Source of the DNA: JBBSIG01 sp038232215 | GTDB lineage: Bacteria > Actinomycetota > Thermoleophilia > Gaiellales > Gaiellaceae | Direction of reading: 5' to 3' | NCBI GenBank assembly: GCA_038232215.1 | Contig: JBBSIG010000008.1 | Span: 1-21,599, forward strand | DNA: 21,599 bases | Shown: positions 1-8,243 of the stretch, in pieces | How positions within the stretch are numbered: position 1 is the stretch's first letter | Layout: each line of letters starts with the position of its first letter | Program-made: the position numbers and the translations under genes | Notes under the pieces: model-generated | Told to the model about the DNA's origin: nothing | The model's database searches: none | The model's input: only the letters and a program-made list of their open reading frames with translations

Positions 1-138
1 CCCGCGCCCCCCCCCCCCGCCGGTCCCCCCGGCCCGGGTCCACAGTACCCCGGCGGTGGGGTGGGTCCCCCGCGGGTTCGGGTTTCCCTTGGGCCGCATT
101 GTGTGGTCGGGGGACCCCCCCACCCAAATTCCCGGCCA
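1..138. other. Homopolymer-rich window edge, no gene
   Basis: This stretch is dominated by runs of C and G, including 12 consecutive C at 7-18 and several runs of five to seven C or G further on, unlike anything else in the window. It contains an inverted repeat with 10-bp arms (GGGTCCCCCG at 63-72 and CGGGGGACCC at 108-117). An open frame from a GTG at 61 continues into livH, but its translation is Pro/Gly/Arg-rich and unlike a LivH N-terminus, so I do not treat it as coding. It could be a low-quality contig end or a real GC-rich leader; I favour the first. Confidence 0.5.
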
Positions 139-1197
139 ATGGCAACCCAGACCCGGCGTGCGACCCTCCCGACGGCAGGCTTCCTGAGGAACCTGCCCGG
201 GCTCACGCTCGTCGGCGGCGTGCTCGTGCTGGCGGTCCTCCTCTGGCTGGCCGTCAACCTCGTCCGGACGCCGTCTGACTTCTTCACCGTCTTCCTGATC
301 GGCCTCACGACGGGGGCGATCTACGCGCTCGTCGCGCTCGGCTACACCCTCGTGTACGGCATCCTGGAGCTGATCAACTTCGCCCACGGCGACGTGTTCA
401 TGCTCGGCGGCATGATCTCGGCCACCTTCGCCACGCAGGTCTTCGGCCTCGGCCCGGGGGGCGGCGCGGGCAAGTGGCTGCTCGTCCTCGCCACCCTCGC
501 GATCGCGATGGCGCTCTGCGGCCTCCTGAACGCGACGATCGAGACGGTCGCCTACCGGCCGCTCCGCGGCGCGCCCAGGCTCGCGCCGCTGATCACCGCG
601 ATCGGGATGTCCTTCATCCTCCAGAACGTCGGGCTCGCGTGGAAGGGCCCGAACTTCGTCTCGGTGCCGGACATCCTTCCGAAGAGCCAGGTGTTCAGCA
701 TCGGGGGCGTGACCTACACCTGGAACAAGCTCATCGTCGTGCTCATCACCGTGCCCGTGCTCGTCGGCCTCGTCTACCTGGTGCAGAGCACGCGTCAGGG
801 CAAGGCGATGCGGGCCACCGCGCAGGATCGCGACGCGGCCGCCATGATGGGCATCAACGTGAACCGCACGATCTCGTTCACGTTCCTGATCGCGGGCGCG
901 CTGGCGGGCGCGGCCGGCCTGCTGTACGCGCTCTACGTGACGAACATCCGCTTCGACCAGGGCTTCCAGCTCGGGCTGATCGCCTTCACGGCCGCCGTGT
1001 TCGGCGGGATCGGCAACCTGCCGGGCGCCGTCCTCGGAGCGCTCCTGATCGGCCTCATCCAGGCCTTCAACGAGGGGCTCGGCTGGCACGCTCCGGGCAG
1101 CGACTGGACGCAGTCGCTCGTCTTCTCGATCCTGATCCTGATCCTCGTCTTCCGTCCCGAGGGACTGCTCGGCGAGCGGACGCCGGAAGGCGCGTAG
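139..1197 (+). CDS. livH: Branched-chain amino acid ABC transporter permease LivH
   Basis: This is an inner-membrane permease of the LivH family (352 aa), one half of the channel of an ABC importer for leucine/isoleucine/valine or related substrates. The protein is almost wholly hydrophobic with about eight membrane segments. It carries the family hallmark INFAHGDVFMLGG near residues 77-90 and the cytoplasmic coupling region MRATAQDRDAAAMMGI, followed by a Gly/Ala-rich membrane segment. It ends in FRPEGLLGER, typical of the family. I chose the ATG at 139 because the sequence upstream is low complexity; no clear Shine-Dalgarno sequence precedes it. livM starts 3 nt after the stop, and livG and livF follow, so the four form one operon. 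The true substrate cannot be told, because no binding protein is present and related systems also carry urea or other amides. Confidence 0.93.
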   Translation: MATQTRRATLPTAGFLRNLPGLTLVGGVLVLAVLLWLAVNLVRTPSDFFTVFLIGLTTGAIYALVALGYTLVYGILELINFAHGDVFMLGGMISATFATQVFGLGPGGGAGKWLLVLATLAIAMALCGLLNATIETVAYRPLRGAPRLAPLITAIGMSFILQNVGLAWKGPNFVSVPDILPKSQVFSIGGVTYTWNKLIVVLITVPVLVGLVYLVQSTRQGKAMRATAQDRDAAAMMGINVNRTISFTFLIAGALAGAAGLLYALYVTNIRFDQGFQLGLIAFTAAVFGGIGNLPGAVLGALLIGLIQAFNEGLGWHAPGSDWTQSLVFSILILILVFRPEGLLGERTPEGA

Positions 1198-1200
1198 GCT

Positions 1201-2421
1201 GTGGCGACGCCCACCGAGCCCGGCCCGGCGCAGCAGCGTCCCCGGCGCGACGGCGGCCGCTTCGGCCTCGGGCTCGGCAGGCGCTGGGGCGCGCTACCCG
1301 CGCCGGTCCGCCGCTTCGGCCCCGCGCTCGGCGTCATCGCCCTCACGCTGCTCTACCCGCTCTACCGCGGCTCCCTGCCGAGCCAGTTCCCGACCGTGCG
1401 CACCGCGGTCGTGATGCTCGTCTTCATCATGATGGCCTGCGGGCTCAACATCGTCGTCGGCTACGCCGGGCTGCTCGACCTCGGCTACGTCGCCTTCTAC
1501 GCGATGGGCGCGTACACGACCGCGTGGTTCGCCTCGCTGCAGTTCCCGCAGCAGACCTTCCATCTCGGCGCCGTGGGCATCGCGCCGAACCTGCCGGGCT
1601 TCCACGTCTCGATCTGGATCCTGCTCGTGCTCGCGGGAGTCCTGACGGCCCTCGTGGGCGTGCTCATCGGCCTGCCGACCCTGCGCCTGCGCGGCGACTA
1701 CCTTGCGATCGTCACGCTCGGATTCGGCGAGATCATGCCCCAGATCGCCCGGAACGGCGACAACCTGTTCGGCACCGGCTTCAACCTCACGAACGGGCCG
1801 AACGGGATCACCCCCATCGACGCGCCGGGGCTCGGGAGGTTCAACTACCTCACCTCGCCGCACTCGGAGCGGCTGTTCTTCTGGACCGCGCTCGCGCTCG
1901 TCCTGATCACCGTCTTCTGCAGCTGGCGGCTGCGCGACTCGCGTCTCGGCCGTGCGTGGATCGCGATCCGGGAGGACGAGGTGGCGGCGGCCGCCATGGG
2001 CGTCCCGCTCATGCGCACGAAGACGTGGGCGTATGCGACGGGCGCCTTCTTCGGCGGCGTCGCGGGGGCCTACTACGCGAGCTTCAAGAGTGCGACGTTC
2101 CCCGGCGACTTCTTCTTCAACATCTCGGTCTTCATCCTCTGCATGGTCATCCTCGGCGGGATGGGGAACATCTGGGGCGTGATCGTCGGCGCCTCGCTGC
2201 TCGCCTACCTCGACCAGGCGGGGCTCGCCGACATCGGGAGCCTGATCAACGACAACCTCGGCACGAACATCGACGTGCCGCTGTACGAGTTCGGCATCTT
2301 CGGCGTCATCCTGCTCGTGGTGATGCTCTTCCGGCCGGAGGGCCTGATCCCGAGCTCGCGCCGGCGGGCCGAGTTCCAGGAGGGCGTCTCGGACCAGCCG
2401 CTCTACGACGCGACCGCGTGA
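1201..2421 (+). CDS. livM: Branched-chain amino acid ABC transporter permease LivM
   Basis: This is the second membrane permease of the importer (406 aa), which pairs with LivH to form the translocation channel. About the first 50 residues are hydrophilic, Pro/Arg-rich and probably cytoplasmic, followed by about eight to ten membrane segments. Family signatures are LNIVVGYAGLLDLGYVAFYAMGAY, the coupling helix AIREDEVAAAAMGVPLMRTK, and the C-terminal LFRPEGLIPS. The GTG start lies 3 nt after the livH stop, with a GGAAGG Shine-Dalgarno-like sequence at 1185-1190. A 49-nt gap separates it from livG. The polar N-terminal extension is a little longer than in many LivM proteins, so a later start is possible, but none is better supported. 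Confidence 0.93.
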   Translation: MATPTEPGPAQQRPRRDGGRFGLGLGRRWGALPAPVRRFGPALGVIALTLLYPLYRGSLPSQFPTVRTAVVMLVFIMMACGLNIVVGYAGLLDLGYVAFYAMGAYTTAWFASLQFPQQTFHLGAVGIAPNLPGFHVSIWILLVLAGVLTALVGVLIGLPTLRLRGDYLAIVTLGFGEIMPQIARNGDNLFGTGFNLTNGPNGITPIDAPGLGRFNYLTSPHSERLFFWTALALVLITVFCSWRLRDSRLGRAWIAIREDEVAAAAMGVPLMRTKTWAYATGAFFGGVAGAYYASFKSATFPGDFFFNISVFILCMVILGGMGNIWGVIVGASLLAYLDQAGLADIGSLINDNLGTNIDVPLYEFGIFGVILLVVMLFRPEGLIPSSRRRAEFQEGVSDQPLYDATA

Positions 2422-2470
2422 TGGTGCCTCCTCGCGCTACCGGCCGCTTCCCCTCCGGGGGCGCGCAGCC

Positions 2471-3250
2471 GTGACCGAGCTGCTCGTCGCGGAGGGGGTG
2501 CGGAAGGTGTTCGGCGGTCTCGTCGCCGTCAACGACGTCGACTTCGTCGTGCCCCAGGGCGCGATCGTCAGCCTGATCGGCCCGAACGGCGCGGGCAAGA
2601 CGACCTTCTTCAACATGCTCACAGGGGTGTACAAGCCGACCGGCGGCCGGATCACGTTCGCCGGGGAGGACGTCACCGGCAAGCCGCCGCACGCGATCAC
2701 CGAGCGCGGGGTGGGCCGGACGTTCCAGAACATCCGCCTCTTTCAGAACATGACCGCGCTCGAGAACGTGCTCGTCGGCATGCACTCCCGACTGACGGGC
2801 GGGATCGTGCGCAGCATCCTGCGCACGCCGGGCCTGCGCCGGGAGGAGCGGGAGGCGCGCGAGCGGGCGCGGGAGCTGCTCCACTACTCCGGCCTCAAGG
2901 GCCGCGACGACCAGGTCGCGCGCAACCTCCCCTACGGCGACCAGCGGCGGCTCGAGGTCGCGCGCGCCCTCGCCACCCGGCCGACGCTGCTGCTCCTCGA
3001 CGAGCCGACCGCGGGGATGAACCCGCAGGAGACGGCCGACTTCACCGCTTTCGTCCACAAGCTGCGCGACGAGGAGGACCTGACCGTGCTCCTAATCGAG
3101 CACGACATGCGCGTCGTGATGGAAGTCTCCGACCGGGTGACCGTGCTCGACCACGGCGAGAAGATCGCCGAGGGTGGCCCGAAGGAGGTCCAGCGCGATC
3201 CGCGCGTGATCGAGGCCTACCTCGGCTCGGCGGCGGCGGCCACGGGATGA
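2471..3250 (+). CDS. livG: Branched-chain amino acid ABC transporter ATPase LivG
   Basis: This is a cytoplasmic ATPase subunit (259 aa) that drives the LivHM channel as a heterodimer with LivF. Walker A is GPNGAGKTT (Lys43), the Q-loop lies in GRTFQNIRLFQNMTALENV, the LivG-type signature is LPYGDQRRLEVARAL (about 153-167) in place of LSGGQ, and Walker B is LLLLDEPTAGMNPQE (Asp177-Glu178). The switch histidine is in LLIEHDM. The roughly 25-residue insertion before the signature (GIVRSILRTPGLRREERE) is normal for LivG and distinguishes it from LivF. The start is GTG at 2471; livF overlaps its stop by 4 nt (ATGA), implying translational coupling. Confidence 0.95.
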   Translation: MTELLVAEGVRKVFGGLVAVNDVDFVVPQGAIVSLIGPNGAGKTTFFNMLTGVYKPTGGRITFAGEDVTGKPPHAITERGVGRTFQNIRLFQNMTALENVLVGMHSRLTGGIVRSILRTPGLRREEREARERARELLHYSGLKGRDDQVARNLPYGDQRRLEVARALATRPTLLLLDEPTAGMNPQETADFTAFVHKLRDEEDLTVLLIEHDMRVVMEVSDRVTVLDHGEKIAEGGPKEVQRDPRVIEAYLGSAAAATG

Positions 3251-3978
3251 GCGCCACCGCCGAGAACATCCTCGAGCTCGAGGACGTCCACACCTACTAC
3301 GGCTCGATCCAGGCGCTGAAGGGGATCTCGATCGAGGTGCGCGAGGGCGAGATCGTGACCCTGATCGGGTCGAACGGCGCGGGCAAGTCGACCACGCTCC
3401 GGTCGATCAACGGGCTGAACCACCCGCGGCGCGGCACGATCCGGTTCCGCGGACGGGACATCACCTCCAAGGCGCCGCACGAGGTGGTGAAGCGCGGGAT
3501 CGCCCAGTCGCCCGAGGGCCGCAAGCTGTTCCCGCGCATGTCGGTGCTCGAGAACCTCCAGATGGGCGCCTTCCAGCGCTCGGATCGCGCCGGGATGCGC
3601 GAGGACATGGACCGCGTCTTCACGCTCTTCCCGCGGCTGGCCGAGCGCAGGACCCAGCGGGCCGGCACGTTGTCGGGCGGCGAGCAGCAGATGTGCGCGA
3701 TCGGCCGCGCGCTGATGGCCCGGCCGAAGCTCCTCCTGCTCGACGAGCCCTCGCTCGGACTCGCCCCGATCCTCGTCGAGAAGATCTTCGAGATCGTGAA
3801 GGAGATCAACGACCAGGGCACGTCGATCCTGCTGGTGGAGCAGAACGCGCTGATGGCGCTCGACGCGGCCGACCGCGGCTACGTGCTGGAGACGGGCAGA
3901 GTGGCGCTGACCGACGATGCGAAGGAGCTACGCCGAAACGAGCAGGTGCGGCGCACGTACCTGGGCGAGACCGAGTAG
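3247..3978 (+). CDS. livF: Branched-chain amino acid ABC transporter ATPase LivF
   Basis: This is the second ATPase (243 aa) of the importer. Walker A is GSNGAGKST (Lys48), the Q-loop lies in GIAQSPEGRKLFPRMSVLENL, the signature is LSGGEQQMCAIGRAL (about 142-156), and Walker B is LLLLDEPSLGLAPILVEKIFEI, which is the strongest LivF hallmark. The length matches the family (about 235-245 aa). The ATG start overlaps the livG stop by 4 nt, so both ATPases are probably made in equal amounts. It is the last gene of the operon; downstream is a palindrome and then the end of a gene on the opposite strand. Confidence 0.95.
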   Translation: MSATAENILELEDVHTYYGSIQALKGISIEVREGEIVTLIGSNGAGKSTTLRSINGLNHPRRGTIRFRGRDITSKAPHEVVKRGIAQSPEGRKLFPRMSVLENLQMGAFQRSDRAGMREDMDRVFTLFPRLAERRTQRAGTLSGGEQQMCAIGRALMARPKLLLLDEPSLGLAPILVEKIFEIVKEINDQGTSILLVEQNALMALDAADRGYVLETGRVALTDDAKELRRNEQVRRTYLGETE

Positions 3979-3994
3979 CTCGTCCGCCCCGTTA

Positions 3995-4017
3995 CCAAGT
4001 AACAGACTGTTACTTGG
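3995..4017. terminator. 23-bp perfect palindrome between convergent genes
   Basis: CCAAGTAACAG and CTGTTACTTGG flank a single A, giving 11-bp arms, or as RNA a 10-bp stem with a GAC loop. It lies 16 nt after the livF stop and includes the TAA stop codon of the minus-strand gene (4010-4012). The position between converging genes suggests a bidirectional terminator. However, the stem is only moderately GC-rich and no T-run follows on either strand, so a dimeric-regulator operator is also possible. Confidence 0.5.
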
Positions 4018-5521
4018 CGGGGGCGGGGGAGACGCGGAGGGGGAAGTACGGCGGCGAGAGCAGGTAGCCGATCCTGGGCGGTCCGCCCGCGCGGCCGTGG
4101 GCCATCTCCAGCGCGGCTCCCACGCCGTGCGTCGGGACGAAGCCGAGCTGGCGGGCCGCGACGGCGTCCCGGCAGCCGGCCACGAGGACCGCTCCGAGCC
4201 GGCGGAGCGCGGGCGCGCAGGCGTCCCAGTCGGCGAAGGGTAGGAGCGGGTGGCAGCCGCGGCCGGCCCGGTAGGAGGCGAGCGCGCGTGCGTCCGTGGC
4301 GGCGGCTCGCTCGGCCGGCTCGATCTCCTCGGGATCCCGACCGGCCCGGGTGGCCGCGAAGAACGCGCGGTAGGGCTGCTGCGTGGGATGGCTGAAATGG
4401 CGGTGAAAGCGGTCGAGCAGGATCAGCGTGCCCCCCTCGACGATCGGGAACGCGTCCCGCCAGAGGCGTAGCGCGAGCGCGAGTCCGAGGTAGGCGACGA
4501 GGAGCGGGTTCGGGCGCTCGCGCGGCAGGTAGGGCGTCGTACGCGGGATGCCGATGCAGAGGGCGTCGAGCGGCCCATCGAGGTCGGCCGAGCGGAGCTC
4601 GATTCCGCGCAGGAGCGCCTCCGCGTGGGCCACGGAGGGTGGTCCCGCGTAGGCCGCGGCAGCTGTCAGCTCGAGAGGCAGCGAGCGCAGGATCCGTCCT
4701 CGCACGCTCGTCGGCAGGCCGCCGTAGAGGCGGCGGAGCGGCGAGTCGACGATGCGCTCGAGCGCCTCCTGCTCGTACGGGTAGCCGCGGAGCGCACCCG
4801 AGAAGCGCGGGTGGTTGAGCACGAGCGAGACGCCGATCGAGGGAACCCGCCGCGCGAGCGTGCGCTCGAGCGCGACCGCCGTGTCCCAGCCGGTCGAGCC
4901 TGCGGTCTCGAGCAGCGACTCGGCGCCGGCGAGGCGAAGCGCCTCGGGCCCTCCGGCCGAGAGAAGCGCCCCCGGCCCCCCGTGCAGGACGGTCTCGGCC
5001 GCGGTGACGACGACCACGAGATCCGTCTCCACGAGGAAGCGGTTGACGCGCAGCGGCACGGGGGTTGCCCCGTCGAGCGGACGAAGCTCCGGGCTCTCGA
5101 CGTCGTGCACCTCGACTCGCCCGTGGAAGCGACGGGCGAACTCGGGGCTGACGAGATCGGCGAGGTCTCGCTGTCCCGCCCGGCGACCGAGTCCGCCCGC
5201 GACGAGGATGGTCTGGAAGCCGCTCGGCACGCCGATGCGCTCCAGCTCGTCGACCGCGGCGGCGATCGCGGCCTTGCGCGGGTCGTGCTCCGAGCCCGGC
5301 AGCGGCAGCGCCGCCGGCTCCACGACGATCGTGGCCCGCCCGCCGCGCGTCGCGAGCGTCTCCAGCGGAGCGCCGGCGAGCGGGAAGCGGAGTGCGTCCC
5401 GAACGGCGGCGCCGACGTCGGCGATCGCCTCGCCGGGCTCCGGCGGCCGCAGGATCGACGCGTCGTCGGAGGTGTCCACGACCACCACGCGAGTCCCGGA
5501 GAGAAGCGGCACCCGAGGCAT
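4010..5521 (-). CDS. LarA/DUF2088-family protein, probably not a working lactate racemase
   Basis: This 503-aa protein has the layout of nickel-dependent lactate racemase LarA. An N-terminal DUF2088-like Rossmann half is visible: GRATIVVEPAALPLP at the place of the usual DDxTRP loop, QTILVAGGLG, then DLVSPEFARRFHGRVEVHDVES and TPVPLRVNRFLVETDLVVVV. A C-terminal half begins near SIGVSLVLNHPRFSGAL. The active-site residues known for LarA look mostly lost: no DDxTRP arginine, no THRP-type histidine (GGLGRRAGQ instead), and no lysine after His180 in the segment that carries the pincer cofactor. It is therefore likely a divergent paralogue with another role. No larB, larC or larE is nearby. It converges on livF and is divergent from polA (45-nt gap). 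The ATG start has no strong Shine-Dalgarno sequence. Family assignment is fairly sure; function is unknown. Confidence 0.75.
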   Translation of the reverse strand: MPRVPLLSGTRVVVVDTSDDASILRPPEPGEAIADVGAAVRDALRFPLAGAPLETLATRGGRATIVVEPAALPLPGSEHDPRKAAIAAAVDELERIGVPSGFQTILVAGGLGRRAGQRDLADLVSPEFARRFHGRVEVHDVESPELRPLDGATPVPLRVNRFLVETDLVVVVTAAETVLHGGPGALLSAGGPEALRLAGAESLLETAGSTGWDTAVALERTLARRVPSIGVSLVLNHPRFSGALRGYPYEQEALERIVDSPLRRLYGGLPTSVRGRILRSLPLELTAAAAYAGPPSVAHAEALLRGIELRSADLDGPLDALCIGIPRTTPYLPRERPNPLLVAYLGLALALRLWRDAFPIVEGGTLILLDRFHRHFSHPTQQPYRAFFAATRAGRDPEEIEPAERAAATDARALASYRAGRGCHPLLPFADWDACAPALRRLGAVLVAGCRDAVAARQLGFVPTHGVGAALEMAHGRAGGPPRIGYLLSPPYFPLRVSPAPAK

Positions 5522-5553
5522 GAGCGGTAGTCAACCAGCGGGCCCGGCGCCAC

Positions 5554-5559
5554 TAGAGT
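5554..5559 (+). promoter_or_regulatory. -10 box of polA (leaderless layout)
   Basis: TAGAGT ends 7 nt before the GTG start of polA, the distance expected if transcription starts at or next to the start codon. A weak -35 candidate (TCAACC, 5531-5536) lies 17 nt upstream. No Shine-Dalgarno sequence lies between box and start. Confidence 0.5.
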
Positions 5560-5566
5560 CTCCGTC

Positions 5567-8146
5567 GTGTCGCCGAAGACGCTCACCGGCGCCGAGCTGC
5601 AGGTGGACGACGCGCCCGCGCGCGAGTGCGAGCTCTTCCTCGTGGACGGCAACAACCTCGCCTACCGGGCGTTCTTCGCCCTGCCGGAGGAGCTCGCGAC
5701 GAGCGAGGGCTTCTCGACGAACGCGCTCCTCGGCTTCACCAACATGCTCTTCAAGCTCCTCGCCGACTACCGTCCCAAGGGCGTCGCCGTCGCCTGGGAC
5801 ACACGCCCCGTGCACCGCGCCGAGCTCTCGGAGACCTACAAGAGCGACCGTCGCCCCATGCCCGACCTGCTGCGCGAGCAGTTCCCGTACTTCCGGCCGA
5901 TCGTGGAGGCGTTCGGGTACCGGAACCTCGAGTTCGAGGGGTGGGAGGCCGACGACGTGATCGCCACGCTCGCCACGCGGGCGGACGAGGCCGGCATCTC
6001 CACGTGCGTCGTCTCGACCGATCGCGACGCCTTCCAGCTCTGCTCCGAGAACGTCTGCCTGATGATGACGCCGCGCGGCGTCTCGGACGTCCACGTCTAC
6101 ACGCCGCAGCGGGTCGAGGCCCGCTACGGCATCCCGCCCGAGCGGGTGCCCGACTTCATCGGCCTGAAGGGCGATCCGTCGGACAACATCGAGGGCGTCC
6201 CGGGGATCGGCGACAAGACAGCCGGGCAGCTCGTCGCGCAGTTCGGCTCGCTCGAGGGCGTGCTCGCGAGCCTGGACGAGGTCTCCGGCGAGAAGCGCCG
6301 CGCGACGCTGCGCCAGTACGCCGAGCAGGCCCTGCGCTCGAAGGAGCTGGCGACGATGCGCCGAGACCTCGATCTCGACTTCGATCCGACCGCGCTCGTA
6401 CGCGGCGCTCCCGACCGCTCGCAGCTGCGTGAGATGTTCCGGCGCTTCGAGTTTCGCAACCTCTTCAACCGCATCGACGAGCTCGACGCCGCCGTGCCGG
6501 CGGCCGAGCCGCACCGGGTCGAGGGAACCGCCGTGGCCTGGCGCGAGGGCGAGCTGCCGGACGTGCGGGGCCGGGCCGCGCTCTACGTCGCGGACGGCCG
6601 CTTCGCCCTCGCGCAGGACGGTGTGGTGATCGGCGACTGGCACCTGGGGCTCGGGTCGCGACTCCGCGACGCCGAGCTCGTCGCCCACGACTTCAAGGCG
6701 CTGCCCCGGCTGTCGATCGCACCGGCCGACGACACCATGATCGCCGCGTACCTGATCGAGCCGGGCCGGCCCGCGTACGAGCTCGACGCCCTCGCGGCCG
6801 AGTACGGCGTGGAGGCGATCCCGGAGCCTGCGGCCGACGAGGAGACGACGGCGCTCGTCCGTCGCGCCGAGACGGTCCTCCGCCTCTCGGGACCCATGCG
6901 GGAGCGGCTGGTCGAGCGTGGCTCCGAGTCGCTCTACCGCACGATCGAGCTGCCGCTGACCGCGGTGCTCTCGGCGATCGAGGACGCAGGCGTGAAGATC
7001 GACACCTACCGCATGGGAGAGATCACCGCCCGGCTCGCCGACCGGGTCGAGGAGCTCGAGGGCACCGCCTACGAGCTCGCCGGTGAGGAGTTCGTGCTGG
7101 GCTCGACGCAGCAGGTCGCCCGCATCCTGTTCGAGAAGCTCGAGCTGACCCCGGGACGGAAGGGGAAGACCGGCTACTCCACCGATACCCGCGTCCTCCG
7201 CTCGCTGCGGAATGCGCATCCCCTCGTCGGCGTGCTCGAGGAGTGGCGCGAGTACTCGAAGCTCCTGAACACATACCTGGGGCCGCTCCCGAGCCTCATC
7301 TCCGAGGTCGACGGCCGTCTGCACACGACCTTCAACCAGACGGTCGCGTCCACGGGGCGCCTCTCGACCACGAACCCGAACCTGCAGGCGATCCCGATTC
7401 GCACCGGCCTCGGGCGCGAGATCCGCTCGGCCTTCGTGGCCGAGCCCGGGTCCCGGCTGCTGTCGGCCGACTACTCGCAGGTGGAGCTGCGCATCCTCGC
7501 GCACGTCTCGGGCGAGCCGAAGCTGCGGGAGGCGTTCGCACGCGGAGAGGACATCCACGCGACGACGGCCGCCGAGGTGCTCGGCAAGGAGCAGGCGACC
7601 CTCACGAAAGACGAGCGAAACGTCGCGAAGATGGTCAACTTCGGGATCATCTACGGCATCTCGGCGTTCGGGCTCTCCGAGAACCTCGAGATTCCCCGCG
7701 AGGACGCCCAGGCCTATATCGACACGTACCTCGCGCGCTTCCCGCTCGTGCAGGACTTCATCGAGCGCACGATCGAGCAGGCCGCCCGGGACGGCTACGT
7801 GACGACGCTGCTCGGCCGCCGCCGGCCGGTGCCCGAGATCCGTGCCTCGAACAGGCAGACGCGCGCGCTCGGAGAGCGCCTCGCGGTGAACTCGGTCATG
7901 CAGGGAACGGCGGCCGACGTGATCAAAGTGGCCATGATCCGGATCCACCGGCGCCTGCGGGAGGAGGGCCGCGGCGCGCGGCTCGTGCTGCAGGTGCACG
8001 ACGAGCTCCTGCTCGAGGTGCCGGAGGTCGAGCTCTCCGCGGCGCGGGAGCTCGTCCGCGCGGAGCTCGTCGGCGCCTATCCGCTCGACCCGCCGCTCGC
8101 CGTCGACGTCGGCGTCGGCGACGACTGGAACGAGGCGAAGAGCTGA
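5567..8146 (+). CDS. polA: DNA polymerase I
   Basis: This is DNA polymerase I (859 aa), which fills gaps after excision repair and removes RNA primers during replication. The N-terminal 5' nuclease (about 20-300) shows LFLVDGNNLAYRAFF, the acidic cluster EGWEADDVIATLA, STDRDAFQL, and the helix-hairpin-helix GLKGDPSDNIEGVPGIGDKTA (from residue 199). The central 3'-5' exonuclease-like domain (about 310-480) is degenerate: the DTE motif of exo I is absent and only DDTMIAAYL resembles exo II, so proofreading is probably lost, as in Taq and many bacterial Pol I enzymes. The polymerase domain has motif A DYSQVELRILAH (Asp635), O-helix RNVAKMVNFGIIYG and motif C VHDELLLEVP (Asp812). The GTG start follows a -10 box by 7 nt. 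rpsA, coaE, uvrB and uvrA downstream keep the actinobacterial order. Confidence 0.97.
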   Translation: MSPKTLTGAELQVDDAPARECELFLVDGNNLAYRAFFALPEELATSEGFSTNALLGFTNMLFKLLADYRPKGVAVAWDTRPVHRAELSETYKSDRRPMPDLLREQFPYFRPIVEAFGYRNLEFEGWEADDVIATLATRADEAGISTCVVSTDRDAFQLCSENVCLMMTPRGVSDVHVYTPQRVEARYGIPPERVPDFIGLKGDPSDNIEGVPGIGDKTAGQLVAQFGSLEGVLASLDEVSGEKRRATLRQYAEQALRSKELATMRRDLDLDFDPTALVRGAPDRSQLREMFRRFEFRNLFNRIDELDAAVPAAEPHRVEGTAVAWREGELPDVRGRAALYVADGRFALAQDGVVIGDWHLGLGSRLRDAELVAHDFKALPRLSIAPADDTMIAAYLIEPGRPAYELDALAAEYGVEAIPEPAADEETTALVRRAETVLRLSGPMRERLVERGSESLYRTIELPLTAVLSAIEDAGVKIDTYRMGEITARLADRVEELEGTAYELAGEEFVLGSTQQVARILFEKLELTPGRKGKTGYSTDTRVLRSLRNAHPLVGVLEEWREYSKLLNTYLGPLPSLISEVDGRLHTTFNQTVASTGRLSTTNPNLQAIPIRTGLGREIRSAFVAEPGSRLLSADYSQVELRILAHVSGEPKLREAFARGEDIHATTAAEVLGKEQATLTKDERNVAKMVNFGIIYGISAFGLSENLEIPREDAQAYIDTYLARFPLVQDFIERTIEQAARDGYVTTLLGRRRPVPEIRASNRQTRALGERLAVNSVMQGTAADVIKVAMIRIHRRLREEGRGARLVLQVHDELLLEVPEVELSAARELVRAELVGAYPLDPPLAVDVGVGDDWNEAKS

Positions 8147-8162
8147 AGAGGCCCCGCGGTCG

Positions 8163-8192
8163 TTGACACGATTCCGGCGCCTGTCGTAGACT
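8163..8192 (+). promoter_or_regulatory. Sigma-70 type promoter of the amidohydrolase
   Basis: A consensus -35 TTGACA (8163-8168) and a -10 TAGACT (8187-8192) are separated by 18 bp. This is the best sigma-70-like promoter in the window. Transcription should start near 8199, giving a leader of about 45 nt with a strong Shine-Dalgarno sequence at 8231-8239. Confidence 0.7.
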
Positions 8193-8243
8193 GGAACCGT
8201 TACCAGCCAGGTTGGCTCGAAGCAGTCGATGGGAGGAGGACAG

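Noticed and set aside
474..2474. A 666-codon plus-strand open frame across livH and livM
   Set aside because: Arg/Ala/Pro-rich, no membrane segments or motifs, and it covers two clear permease genes in another frame.
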